This document shows, in pieces, positions 1 to 6,278 of a DNA stretch of 7,785 bases. Origin of the DNA: Bacteriovorax sp. Its GTDB lineage: Bacteria > Bdellovibrionota > Bacteriovoracia > Bacteriovoracales > Bacteriovoracaceae. The translations under genes and the position numbers were made by a program. Where the stretch lies: positions 1 to 7,785 of the forward strand of contig JAURXW010000055.1 in NCBI GenBank assembly GCA_030654205.1, read 5' to 3'. Below the pieces are notes generated by a model that saw only the letters and a list, made by a program, of their open reading frames with translations, was not told the origin of the DNA and made no database searches. The stretch's first letter is position 1. Each line of letters opens with the position of its first letter.

Positions 1-1
1 T

Positions 2-148
2 TCAAATGCTCTAGATCAAGCAAAAGTTATTTCTGAAGATTTAATCAAACAAGGTGTTCCAAAAGAAGTTGAAGACAAAGAACTTGTTGCACTAATTGCA
101 TACCTTCAACGCATTGGAACTGATTACGGTAAAACACAAACAAAATAA
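2..148 (+). CDS. ccoO: cbb3-type cytochrome c oxidase subunit II (CcoO), C-terminal fragment
   Basis: This is the 3' end of a gene that enters from the left edge; 48 residues and a TAA stop are visible. CcoO is the membrane-anchored monohaem cytochrome c subunit of cbb3 oxidase, passing electrons from CcoP towards the CcoN catalytic core. The visible tail contains DKELVALIAYLQRIGTD, which matches the conserved last helix of CcoO (the 'ALVAYLQxLGT' ending). The haem-binding motif lies outside the window. The call is supported by what follows in order and orientation: ccoQ 13 nt downstream, then ccoP and ccoG. In some bacteria CcoN and CcoO are fused, and this fragment cannot show whether that is so here. 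Sure of the family; the upstream architecture is unknown. Confidence 0.9.
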   Translation, partial: SNALDQAKVISEDLIKQGVPKEVEDKELVALIAYLQRIGTDYGKTQTK

Positions 149-152
149 GGAG
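147..152 (+). promoter_or_regulatory. Ribosome binding site for ccoQ
   Basis: AAGGAG overlaps the ccoO stop codon. It lies 9 nt before the ATG at 162 and only 3 nt before the ATG at 156, so 162 is the better start. The far-upstream ATG at 96 would lie inside ccoO and has no comparable site. Confidence 0.6.
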
Positions 153-161
153 TTGATGATT

Positions 162-338
162 ATGCATACTGAAGTTCTCTCACGATTTGATCAACCTTGG
201 TTGCCTATTTTAGCGTTAATTATTTTTTTAACGTGTTTTCTTTCTTATGTCTTTTGGACATTTAAAAAAGAAAATAAAAATAAATATGACCACTCTTCTT
301 ATATGCCTCTTCATGATGGAGTAAAACATGAGCGATAA
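162..338 (+). CDS. ccoQ: cbb3-type oxidase small subunit CcoQ (FixQ family)
   Basis: This is a 58-residue single-pass membrane protein. CcoQ is a small non-catalytic subunit thought to stabilise CcoP in the cbb3 complex. What is seen is a short N-terminus, one hydrophobic helix at about residues 13-33 (PILALIIFLTCFLSYVF), then a basic cytoplasmic stretch (FKKENKNK) and a tail ending near MPLHDG, which resembles the 'LPL-D' ending of the family. Length and position between ccoO and ccoP are exactly as expected; such short sequences are too divergent to assign without that context. The start at 162 follows from the AAGGAG site at 147-152; an in-frame ATG at 156 is possible but too close to it. 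The 3' end overlaps ccoP by 11 nt, suggesting translational coupling. Confidence 0.85.
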   Translation: MHTEVLSRFDQPWLPILALIIFLTCFLSYVFWTFKKENKNKYDHSSYMPLHDGVKHER

Positions 339-930
339 AACCGATCTTCACATTGAAGAAGATGAAAAACATATTCTCTTAGATCATAGCTACGATGGTA
401 TTCAAGAATTAGACAACCCTCTTCCTTCTTGGTGGAAGTTAACTTTTTATCTTGGAATAATTTTTGCTATTTTTTATTTTATTCTTTATCAAGTAATGGG
501 TGCGCCTACCTTGCGTGACGAATTCAATAAAGAATGGGCAGAGATAGTTAAGCTTCAAGAAAAATTTAACTTAGCAAATGGAAAATTTGATGAAGTAAAA
601 TTTTTAGCGATTGTAAAAGACGATGGAGTAAAAAAAGGGCAACTAGTTTTTGAAACCAACTGTACACCTTGCCATAAAGACAAAGGAATTGGAGATATAG
701 GACCAAACTTAACGGATGAATACTGGATTAACTCAAAAGGTACTCCTGCTACGAATTATACAATTGTTTTTAATGGTGTTCCTGATAAAGGTATGCCAAC
801 TTGGTCACAAACTTTATCTAATGATGAAATATATCAGGTAGTATCGTACGTGCAAACCTTGCACAATACTCATCAACCTGGTGGAAAAGCTCCTCAGGGA
901 GAAAAAATTGAAGATGAAGTAAAACAATAA
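328..930 (+). CDS. ccoP: cbb3-type cytochrome c oxidase subunit III (CcoP), short monohaem form
   Basis: CcoP is the membrane-bound cytochrome c subunit through which electrons enter cbb3 oxidase. The N-terminus carries the family signature YDGIQELDNPLPSWW (residues 22-36), followed by one membrane helix (about 38-57) and a periplasmic cytochrome c domain. That domain has a single haem-binding motif, CTPCH (112-116), and a likely distal ligand Met156 in GMPTW. The tail GGKAPQGE is also typical. At 200 residues it is about a third shorter than the usual dihaem CcoP of roughly 300 residues, and no second CxxCH exists, so one cytochrome domain is absent. The protein is otherwise intact, with no frameshift. 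Start: ATG at 328 with GGAG at 318-321, 6 nt spacing. The identity is secure. Confidence 0.95.
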   Translation: MSDKTDLHIEEDEKHILLDHSYDGIQELDNPLPSWWKLTFYLGIIFAIFYFILYQVMGAPTLRDEFNKEWAEIVKLQEKFNLANGKFDEVKFLAIVKDDGVKKGQLVFETNCTPCHKDKGIGDIGPNLTDEYWINSKGTPATNYTIVFNGVPDKGMPTWSQTLSNDEIYQVVSYVQTLHNTHQPGGKAPQGEKIEDEVKQ

Positions 931-949
931 ATCACAGGTCCTAAATTAT

Positions 950-2359
950 ATGTCGAAAAAGAACCGTTTTGAACTTGATGCTGAAAGACTAGCTACAACT
1001 GATGAATCGGGTGCAAGAGTTTATTTGTACCCCGAAGATGTGGTTGGTGTTTGGAAAAATCGACGTACAATTTTCTATTGGTTTTTAATTTTACTTTATC
1101 TAGTTTTTCCTTGGATTTATATCAAAGGAAAGCCTGCGCTCATGCTTAATATTTTTACAAGAGAATTTACTTTTGTGGGTTTTACTCTTCATGGAGTAGA
1201 GCCCATTTTTCTCTTTTTAGTTGTAATTTCGAGCTTATTTTTTATTGCTTTCCTAACTAGTATCTTGGGTAGAGTTTGGTGTGGCTGGGGATGTCCTCAA
1301 ACTGTTTTTATTTCAACTATTTTTTCTAAGATTGAAACTATAATTGAAGGTGGCGCACGTGCTAGAAAAGAATTAGATGAAGCTCCATGGACCATAAATA
1401 AAACATTAAGACGAAGTTTAAAATGGTTTTGTTTTACCATTGTATCACTTCATATTGCTCATACCTTTATTGGTTATATAGTTGGTCCTCGTGAACTTTT
1501 GGCAATGTCTCTTCATAACCCTATGGAAAACTCAGGGCTGTTTATTACTGTAATGGTAGTTAGCGCAATTTTTCTTTTTGATTTTGGTTGGTTTCGCGAA
1601 CAATTTTGTATCATTGCTTGTCCTTATGGAAGAATGCAATCAGTAATGATGGATGAAAACTCATTGGTAGTTGCTTACGATAAAAAACGAGGCGAACCAA
1701 GACGAGGACAAGTTCCACGTGACGAAGAAGGTGATTGTATAAATTGCTACGCATGCGTAAAGGTCTGTCCAACAGGAATAGATATTAGACGTGGAACTCA
1801 ACTAGAATGTATTGCTTGCACCAATTGCATTGATGCATGTGATGAAATAATGGAGAAAGTGAAAAAGCCTCATGGGCTCATTCGTTATAGTTCAGAAAAC
1901 GAACTATTAGGAAAAAAGCATAGTTTTATAACTCCTCGATCAATTCTATATTTTTGTGTTTTTCTTATTTTCATAAGTGCCTTCGCCTATTTTATTTCTC
2001 ATATTAGCCGCCCTAATTTAGTTTTTATTCGAGGATCAGACTCTCCTTTTCAAACTATCATTGAACCTAATGGATCCGTTGAAATCACCAACCACTTTAC
2101 ACTAAAAATCACCCACCAAGGGGATGAAACCCTTAGTTTAAATTTAGAAGTTAGTGACGAATTACTCCGAAAAAAAATAGAAATTGTTTCTCCACTTAAA
2201 AATTTAAAAATAGATTCTCCAAATATTAAAACAATGGTCTTTTTTAAATTTTCCCCTGATATATTAATAAATGGTTCGAGACTTATAAAATTAAATTTAA
2301 TAAAAGATAATAATATTGTTACTACAGAGGAGCTTACACTTGTCGGCCCTAGTAACTAG
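950..2359 (+). CDS. ccoG: Cytochrome c oxidase accessory protein CcoG (FixG/RdxA), 4Fe-4S membrane protein
   Basis: CcoG is a polytopic ferredoxin-like membrane protein needed for cbb3 assembly; family members are reported to reduce Cu(II) to Cu(I), supplying copper for the CcoN active site. The 469 residues contain hydrophobic segments at about 41-60, 85-106, 158-178, 196-214 and 329-350. Paired cysteines lie at 111/115 (CGWGCPQ) and 220/224 (CIIACPYGRMQ). There are two 4Fe-4S ferredoxin motifs, Cys263/266/269/273 and Cys287/290/293/297, with GIDIRRGTQ between them. After the last helix comes an Ig-like FixG C-terminal domain (about 355-469) ending in the conserved LVGP. Length is normal and all expected cysteines are present. 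The Shine-Dalgarno site is weak (AGG at 936-938), so translation may depend on coupling to ccoP, 19 nt upstream. A ccoH gene, which often follows ccoG, is replaced here by the SafE-like gene. Confidence 0.96.
   Translation: MSKKNRFELDAERLATTDESGARVYLYPEDVVGVWKNRRTIFYWFLILLYLVFPWIYIKGKPALMLNIFTREFTFVGFTLHGVEPIFLFLVVISSLFFIAFLTSILGRVWCGWGCPQTVFISTIFSKIETIIEGGARARKELDEAPWTINKTLRRSLKWFCFTIVSLHIAHTFIGYIVGPRELLAMSLHNPMENSGLFITVMVVSAIFLFDFGWFREQFCIIACPYGRMQSVMMDENSLVVAYDKKRGEPRRGQVPRDEEGDCINCYACVKVCPTGIDIRRGTQLECIACTNCIDACDEIMEKVKKPHGLIRYSSENELLGKKHSFITPRSILYFCVFLIFISAFAYFISHISRPNLVFIRGSDSPFQTIIEPNGSVEITNHFTLKITHQGDETLSLNLEVSDELLRKKIEIVSPLKNLKIDSPNIKTMVFFKFSPDILINGSRLIKLNLIKDNNIVTTEELTLVGPSN
2326..2332 (+). 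promoter_or_regulatory. Ribosome binding site selecting a TTG start for the SafE-like gene
   Basis: AGAGGAG lies inside the 3' end of ccoG, 7 nt before an in-frame TTG at 2340. The alternative TTG at 2316 is upstream of this site and is preceded only by A/T-rich sequence without a purine-rich match, so 2340 is preferred. Confidence 0.6.
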
Positions 2360-3092
2360 TCTTTCTCAAAATTTTGAAAATTTAAAGACAGTTCTTCCCT
2401 GGGTGTCTTTTATTGCTGGTATTGGTGGAAGTCTTCATTGTGTCGGAATGTGTGGAGGACTGGTCACAGCAACTTGTCAGAAAAATACGGACATTGCACG
2501 TTATCAAATTGGAAGATTAATTGGCTATTTGGTACTTGGATTTTTTGCTGGAATGCTCGGTAAAATTTTTACCTTACAGGTAGCAAGTCCAAAAATGACA
2601 TTAATTCCTGGTTTAATTTTAGGGCTACTTTTTTTATTTTGGGGAATCCAAAATTATCGTGGAAAAAAAGCAGAACTGCCACTTCCAAAATTTTTAAGTC
2701 GAGTCTACACAATAATGTGGATGAAATTTGTTCAAACAAATAATAATTTTAGTAAGGCTTTTTTTACGGGCCTACTATCAATCTTTCTTCCTTGTGGGCT
2801 TTTGTATGGAATTGTTTTAGGAATAGCTGCTTTTGAACATTCTTTTCATGCCTTATTTGCTATGTTTTTTTTCTGGCTAGGAACCCTCCCATCAATGATT
2901 CTAGCCCCAAGTATTATCCAAAATTTTTTGCGCCCTATGAAATCCAAATTGCCTCGTACCTATGCTCTCAGTTTAATTTTTATTGGTCTGGCCACTATCA
3001 CATTTAGAGTTGTCCGATTTCAAGAGGTTAATGCTGCAGGGATAAACAATAGTTCACAGCTGGCCAACCCATCTGAACACCATTGTCATTAA
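2340..3092 (+). CDS. SafE/DsbD_2-family membrane protein (TauE/SafE-like), probable metal or thiol transporter for oxidase assembly
   Basis: This is a polytopic inner-membrane protein of 250 residues from the proposed TTG start. The signature GGSLHCVGMCGG (residues 29-40, Cys34 and Cys38) and a second motif, FLPCGLLYG (150-157, Cys152), in a repeated helix bundle identify the COG2836/DsbD_2 family. That family is often labelled 'sulfite exporter TauE/SafE' or 'cytochrome c biogenesis transmembrane region'. Such genes commonly sit in cbb3 operons, and a role in copper homeostasis or assembly is inferred rather than proven. About six hydrophobic segments are visible. The C-terminus leaves the membrane and ends in SEHHCH, a short His/Cys cluster that could bind a metal ion. 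The gene overlaps ccoG by 20 nt, so it is almost certainly co-transcribed and translationally coupled. Family is certain; substrate is unknown. Confidence 0.88.
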   Translation: MSALVTSLSQNFENLKTVLPWVSFIAGIGGSLHCVGMCGGLVTATCQKNTDIARYQIGRLIGYLVLGFFAGMLGKIFTLQVASPKMTLIPGLILGLLFLFWGIQNYRGKKAELPLPKFLSRVYTIMWMKFVQTNNNFSKAFFTGLLSIFLPCGLLYGIVLGIAAFEHSFHALFAMFFFWLGTLPSMILAPSIIQNFLRPMKSKLPRTYALSLIFIGLATITFRVVRFQEVNAAGINNSSQLANPSEHHCH

Positions 3093-3136
3093 TTCCAAAC
3101 ACAACCATAAGATTAAATTAATTAGTTGGATCCCCC

Positions 3137-3163
3137 TTATATTTAAAAATTTTAATCCGATAA
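3137..3163 (+). promoter_or_regulatory. Candidate sigma28 (FliA)-type promoter for the hemerythrin chemoreceptor
   Basis: TCCGATAA at 3156-3163 matches the flagellar/chemotaxis sigma28 -10 consensus GCCGATAA at 7 of 8 positions. Exactly 11 nt upstream, TTATATTT (3137-3144) matches the -35 consensus TAAAGTTT at 5 of 8. A transcript starting near 3170 would have a leader of about 33 nt carrying the AAGGA site at 3192-3196. Chemoreceptor genes are classic FliA targets, so the context agrees. The -35 match is weak and the region is A/T-rich, so chance is not excluded. Confidence 0.42.
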
Positions 3164-3200
3164 AATAGGAAATCTTTTTAATCGACTAAATAAGGAATTT
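3151..3200 (+). repeat. Imperfect direct repeat (two 24-nt copies, period 26) upstream of the chemoreceptor
   Basis: Copies at 3151-3174 and 3177-3200 match at 17 of 24 positions without gaps, both starting TTTAATC and both holding AGGAA near their end. The first overlaps the possible -10 element, and the second holds the ribosome binding site (AAGGA, 7 nt before the ATG). This may be a small local duplication or paired operator half-sites; A/T richness makes some of the similarity cheap. Confidence 0.35.
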
Positions 3201-3203
3201 TAA

Positions 3204-4637
3204 ATGAACCTGGTTTCATGGACTTTAATAATCGTCTGTTTCACTCTACTTTTCGTAGTTTTTAAATTTTGGCAAAAAAATAACAAAATATTTAAAGCCG
3301 TAAACGGTCTCGCTGACATTAGCTTTGATCTTACAGGATCAGCAGAACAGGTTGGAACCGTAAGCCGTGATTTAAAAGAGGCTTCAACGGAACAACTCGA
3401 TACGTTGGGAACGACGATGTCCACCAGCCATGAAATCAATGCAATGATGAACAGAACTAGCGACAATACTAACGATTTAAATAAAGAAGCTGACCTTTTA
3501 AAAGAGGCTGCCTTGCGTGGTTCGGAAGTAGTTGAAGAGATGGTTCAAACTAGTCACGAAATAAAAAAAAATAGTGAATATTTCAAATCAGAAATGCAAA
3601 AAAGTATGGATGAATTATCCGATTCATTACTTATTATCCGACAAATCTCTGATAAAACTAAATTGATTAATGATATTGTGTTCCAAACAAAACTACTATC
3701 CTTTAATGCCTCAGTTGAAGCCGCAAGGGCCGGAGAGGCCGGAAAAGGATTTTCAGTGGTGGCCGAAGAAATTGGAAAATTGGCCCAAATGAGTGGTAGA
3801 ACTTCAGACGAAATTACAAAAATTGTTGAGCTTAGTACCAGCTCTGTTGGCAACGCCATAATTTCGGTAAAAAGCAGAGTCGAAAAATTAACAATCGAAG
3901 CAGCAGAAAAAAATGAACTAGGTTATAAATCAACCAAGAATTGTGAAATTATTTTTAGTGAAATAGCTGAAAAAATATCTGAAATTAATAAATCAATTGA
4001 AGAAATTAGTGTGGCCACAAAAGAGCAAGCCTTAGGTGTTAATCAATTAGATACAACTATTATTAAGCTACAAGAAGTTGCCAACCGGAATGGTTTAGTT
4101 GCCAGTCAATCAACAGAGCATTCACATGAGATTGAAACACAAACCCATAACCTGGCCAAATTATGTCGAACACTTTCAAAAATAAATAATCTTCAAGAAG
4201 AAGATAAACCTCGTTTTCAAAAATTTATCTGGAGTGATAAACTTTCTCTTGGCGTGAAAGAAATGGATAATGAACATATTATTTTAATAGAAAAAATAAA
4301 TAATTTAGTAACAACGATGGAAAATCAATTTGTAAAAAAAGATAAAAACAAAATCCTCCATTCTTTTGTAGAATTGGCAAACTTTACTGTTAAGCATTTT
4401 GCCAGTGAAGAAGAATATATGCGATCAATTGGTTATGCCCAACTTTCTTCTCATAAGAAAATTCACGAAAAGCTTTTAGATCATGTGCAAAAATATGGCG
4501 AACAAATAAAGACTGGAACACTTAATGATCAAAAATTAATTTCATTTTTAAGAAACTGGTTGTTAAGTCATATTATGGGTGTCGATATGCAGTACGCTGA
4601 TTATTCAAAAGCTAATAATTATAAAAAAATTAGTTAA
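3204..4637 (+). CDS. Membrane-anchored methyl-accepting chemotaxis protein with C-terminal bacteriohemerythrin oxygen sensor
   Basis: This chemoreceptor likely senses oxygen in the cytoplasm and controls CheA/CheW. The 477 residues start with one membrane helix (about 5-23) followed by basic residues, so most of the protein is cytoplasmic. There is no periplasmic domain and no clear HAMP. A long alpha-helical signalling hairpin (about 40-320) has its conserved tip at 160-195 (QTKLLSFNASVEAARAGEAG...). A bacteriohemerythrin domain follows at about 341-465, beginning FIWSDKLSLGV. Its di-iron ligands are all present with family spacing: His358, His398, Glu402, His417, His421, His456, Asp461. The start is supported by AAGGA at 3192-3196. 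No C-terminal CheR/CheB pentapeptide is seen. Similar MCP-hemerythrin architecture is known from Desulfovibrio DcrH, although that protein also has a periplasmic domain. The oxidase operon lies 111 nt upstream. Oxygen as the ligand is inferred from the hemerythrin family. Confidence 0.93.
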   Translation: MNLVSWTLIIVCFTLLFVVFKFWQKNNKIFKAVNGLADISFDLTGSAEQVGTVSRDLKEASTEQLDTLGTTMSTSHEINAMMNRTSDNTNDLNKEADLLKEAALRGSEVVEEMVQTSHEIKKNSEYFKSEMQKSMDELSDSLLIIRQISDKTKLINDIVFQTKLLSFNASVEAARAGEAGKGFSVVAEEIGKLAQMSGRTSDEITKIVELSTSSVGNAIISVKSRVEKLTIEAAEKNELGYKSTKNCEIIFSEIAEKISEINKSIEEISVATKEQALGVNQLDTTIIKLQEVANRNGLVASQSTEHSHEIETQTHNLAKLCRTLSKINNLQEEDKPRFQKFIWSDKLSLGVKEMDNEHIILIEKINNLVTTMENQFVKKDKNKILHSFVELANFTVKHFASEEEYMRSIGYAQLSSHKKIHEKLLDHVQKYGEQIKTGTLNDQKLISFLRNWLLSHIMGVDMQYADYSKANNYKKIS

Positions 4638-4649
4638 GCTCCAAGCTAA
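4623..4649 (-). terminator. Weak candidate intrinsic terminator for the P-loop NTPase gene
   Basis: Read on the minus strand, a short imperfect stem around the stop codon (4644-4649 with 4630-4635, one mismatch, 8-nt loop) is followed directly by seven T residues (complement of 4629-4623). It lies in the 8-nt convergent gap and the chemoreceptor's 3' end. The stem is short and poor in GC, so this is only a candidate. Confidence 0.25.
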
Positions 4650-5245
4650 GAACAGCATGTACTTTGATGTTTTGCTATTAAATCTAGAGCTATCTGAGCT
4701 TTGGTTAAAAAATTTTCAGAACTATTAATAACTTCATAGCGTGGGTGATTTTTCCAAATATTTGCAATTTTATCGTCAATTGTTTTAGACTGCGCAGAAG
4801 ATTCAATCCTTAATGGATTTATATGATTATAACCAAATAAATCAGAAGGTGATCTAAGATGGATGACTGCATAGTATTTACTTAATTCTTTTTCCAAGCT
4901 CGACTTACTTATTTCCCAAAACGATTCTTCACTATTTGGCCAATAGGCCAATCCGTCCAAAGTTCCTCTATCACAAAATCCTAAAACCCATTTATTTTCA
5001 TCACAAACTAAATTTTCCATTTCTGTTTGAACATGAAAAATGGCCCTTTGAGCTGCGGCCTTAGCCGATAAACTTGGCAATCTCCAAAATCCCCCTCCAA
5101 AAATGATCGATGCTGCCTCAGGTAAAATTACAGAATTTGAAAGAAGAATTTTTTTGGCCATTTCCAAAATAGCCGTTTTACCACCTCCAGGTCCACCTGT
5201 AATAACAATTAATTTCATTCTCGTGGCTTCAAAACTGTTATCCAT
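4646..5245 (-). CDS. P-loop ATPase/kinase-like protein of the AAA_28 (NadR/Ttd14-like) family
   Basis: This is a 199-residue soluble P-loop NTPase. Walker A is GGPGGGKT (residues 17-24, Lys23), after the beta strand KLIVIT. Next come LPEAASIIFGGGFWR (41-55) and AAAQRAIFHVQTEME (63-77). A Walker B-like strand ends in FCDRGTLDGLAYWP (90-103, Asp92), and a lid-like region has NPLRIESS (143-150) and IWKNHPRYEVI (163-173). This layout fits AAA_28 proteins, which resemble small-molecule kinases such as the NadR kinase domain; the substrate is not known. The start at 5245 is set by AGGAG (complement of 5252-5256), 6 nt before the ATG; a second in-frame Met10 lies just before the core fold. The end carries two adjacent cysteines (STCCS). 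The gene converges on the chemoreceptor with an 8-nt gap and diverges from the ATP-cone nuclease. Family good, function unknown. Confidence 0.82.
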   Translation of the reverse strand: MDNSFEATRMKLIVITGGPGGGKTAILEMAKKILLSNSVILPEAASIIFGGGFWRLPSLSAKAAAQRAIFHVQTEMENLVCDENKWVLGFCDRGTLDGLAYWPNSEESFWEISKSSLEKELSKYYAVIHLRSPSDLFGYNHINPLRIESSAQSKTIDDKIANIWKNHPRYEVINSSENFLTKAQIALDLIAKHQSTCCS

Positions 5246-5385
5246 TCTAAACTCCTAACTGTTTCATCATATAACAATAACTAAAACGAAAGGTGATGCC
5301 TCTCATTTTTTCTTATTAATAAATATTATACTATTAAGCATAAAAAAAGTTATCATAATTAAGTTTATTGAGTGAAAATAATTAA
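5246..5385. promoter_or_regulatory. Divergent intergenic region with weak promoter-like elements
   Basis: These 140 nt separate two genes transcribed away from each other and must hold both promoters unless one is leaderless. On the + strand, TATACT (5327-5332) matches the sigma70 -10 at 5 of 6, but the hexamer 17 nt upstream (5304-5309, CATTTT) is a poor -35. On the minus strand, TATGAT (complement of 5271-5266) is also a 5 of 6 match, with no convincing -35. No clear operator palindrome was found. Confidence 0.3.
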
Positions 5386-6267
5386 ATGAATAGAGTAAAT
5401 CAAAATAACCAAAATATACAAACCATGAATAAAAATCGTAAATTTAATAGGCCCAAACAGCATATTGTAAAATCGACCGGTCTACTCGAGGTCTTTTCTG
5501 CAAAAAAACTAGAACGATCACTTCAAAGAACAGGACTGCGTCCTAAGGACTGCAAAGAAATTTCCAAAGTGGTCGCGGAAAAGATTAAACCAGGGACGAG
5601 CACTCATGAAATTTTCAAAGACACAGTAAAATTAATTAGACAAAAATCAACAATCGCCGCGACTCATTATTCATTAAAACAATCAATCCTTGAGTTAGGT
5701 CCAACGGGTTATGAGTTTGAATATTTTGTCTCAAAATATTTTGAAGAAATAGGATTTAAAACCTATGTCGGTGTTATAGTTCAAGGAGAATTTGTTCGAC
5801 ACGAAGTAGATATAGTAGCAAGTAAGCCAAATTTTCAATCCTATATTGAATGTAAATTTCATAATAACAGCGGCAGGACTAACGATATTAAAATTGTCTT
5901 GTATATAAAAGCCCGTTGGGATGATTTGAAAAATGGCCCCGATGGTAAATATTTGCGAGAATTTTATGTCGCCAGCAACACTGCTTTTTCTAAAGATGCC
6001 TTGGATTATGCAAGAGGGACAGGCTTGCAACTATTGGGAGTCAATGCCCCAGAAGGCGAATCTTTTTTAGATAAAATCAAAAAACATAAACTCTACCCTA
6101 TTACATCTCTTAAAAAATTGAAAAAAATTTATTGCCAAGAACTATTGTTGAACAAAATAATCTTATGCAAAGATCTTTTAAAGGAAAAAAATAGCTTGAT
6201 AAAGATGGGTATGAGCGAAGCAGAAATCATGGGCATTTTTAATGATATCAATAAACTTATTAATTAA
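5386..6267 (+). CDS. ATP-cone domain fused to PD-(D/E)XK nuclease (Mrr-like restriction endonuclease fold)
   Basis: This 293-residue protein joins a nucleotide-binding ATP-cone to a nuclease-like domain. The ATP-cone (about 25-105) has the usual pattern: VKSTGLLEVFSAKKLERSLQRTG (28-50) and, later, STHEIFKDTVKLI (72-84). ATP-cones are best known as allosteric ATP/dATP sensors in ribonucleotide reductase and NrdR. The linker GPTGYEFEYFVSKYF (105-119) leads into a PD-(D/E)XK core: Glu112, Asp142 in HEVDIVA, and Glu155/Lys157 in YIECKFH, followed by NDIKIVLYIKARWDDL (166-181). All presumed catalytic residues are kept, so a metal-dependent nuclease is likely but untested. The C-terminal ~50 residues are Lys-rich and helical. 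The start is uncertain: the ATG at 5386 has only a weak GAGTGA 10 nt upstream, and Met14 (5425) is an alternative with no visible site. The beta-CASP gene follows 11 nt after the stop. Not a recognised restriction system: no methyltransferase is adjacent. Confidence 0.85.
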   Translation: MNRVNQNNQNIQTMNKNRKFNRPKQHIVKSTGLLEVFSAKKLERSLQRTGLRPKDCKEISKVVAEKIKPGTSTHEIFKDTVKLIRQKSTIAATHYSLKQSILELGPTGYEFEYFVSKYFEEIGFKTYVGVIVQGEFVRHEVDIVASKPNFQSYIECKFHNNSGRTNDIKIVLYIKARWDDLKNGPDGKYLREFYVASNTAFSKDALDYARGTGLQLLGVNAPEGESFLDKIKKHKLYPITSLKKLKKIYCQELLLNKIILCKDLLKEKNSLIKMGMSEAEIMGIFNDINKLIN

Positions 6268-6278
6268 ATGAGAAACAA

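Noticed and set aside
96..161. Upstream ATG at 96 extending ccoQ by 22 residues
   Set aside because: It lies within the ccoO coding region, has no ribosome binding site, and would add a hydrophilic stretch foreign to CcoQ; the site at 147-152 fits the ATG at 162.
2082..2118. 13-nt direct repeat (12 of 13 matches, period 24) in the C-terminal domain of ccoG
   Set aside because: Explained by two similar beta-strand segments (EITNHF and KITHQG) in the Ig-like domain; no sign of a regulatory or mobile repeat.
3093..3136. Terminator after the oxidase operon
   Set aside because: Only A/T-rich self-complementary bits (such as TTAATTAA) are present; there is no GC-rich stem followed by a T-run, so no terminator can be called.
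3093..3203. FNR-type operator (TTGAT-N4-ATCAA) expected near oxygen-regulated genes
   Set aside because: No match was found by eye in this intergenic stretch; the oxidase operon's own promoter lies outside the window.
3200..3466. Minus-strand open frame opposite the start of the chemoreceptor
   Set aside because: Shadow of a strongly supported gene; no family features and no ribosome binding site of note.
3554..3859. Minus-strand open frame opposite the chemoreceptor signalling tip
   Set aside because: The + strand encodes the conserved hairpin tip here; the reverse frame has low-complexity Ser/Leu content and no recognisable domain.
5731..6030. Minus-strand open frame inside the ATP-cone nuclease gene
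   Set aside because: It overlaps the PD-(D/E)XK core encoded on the + strand and has no independent support.
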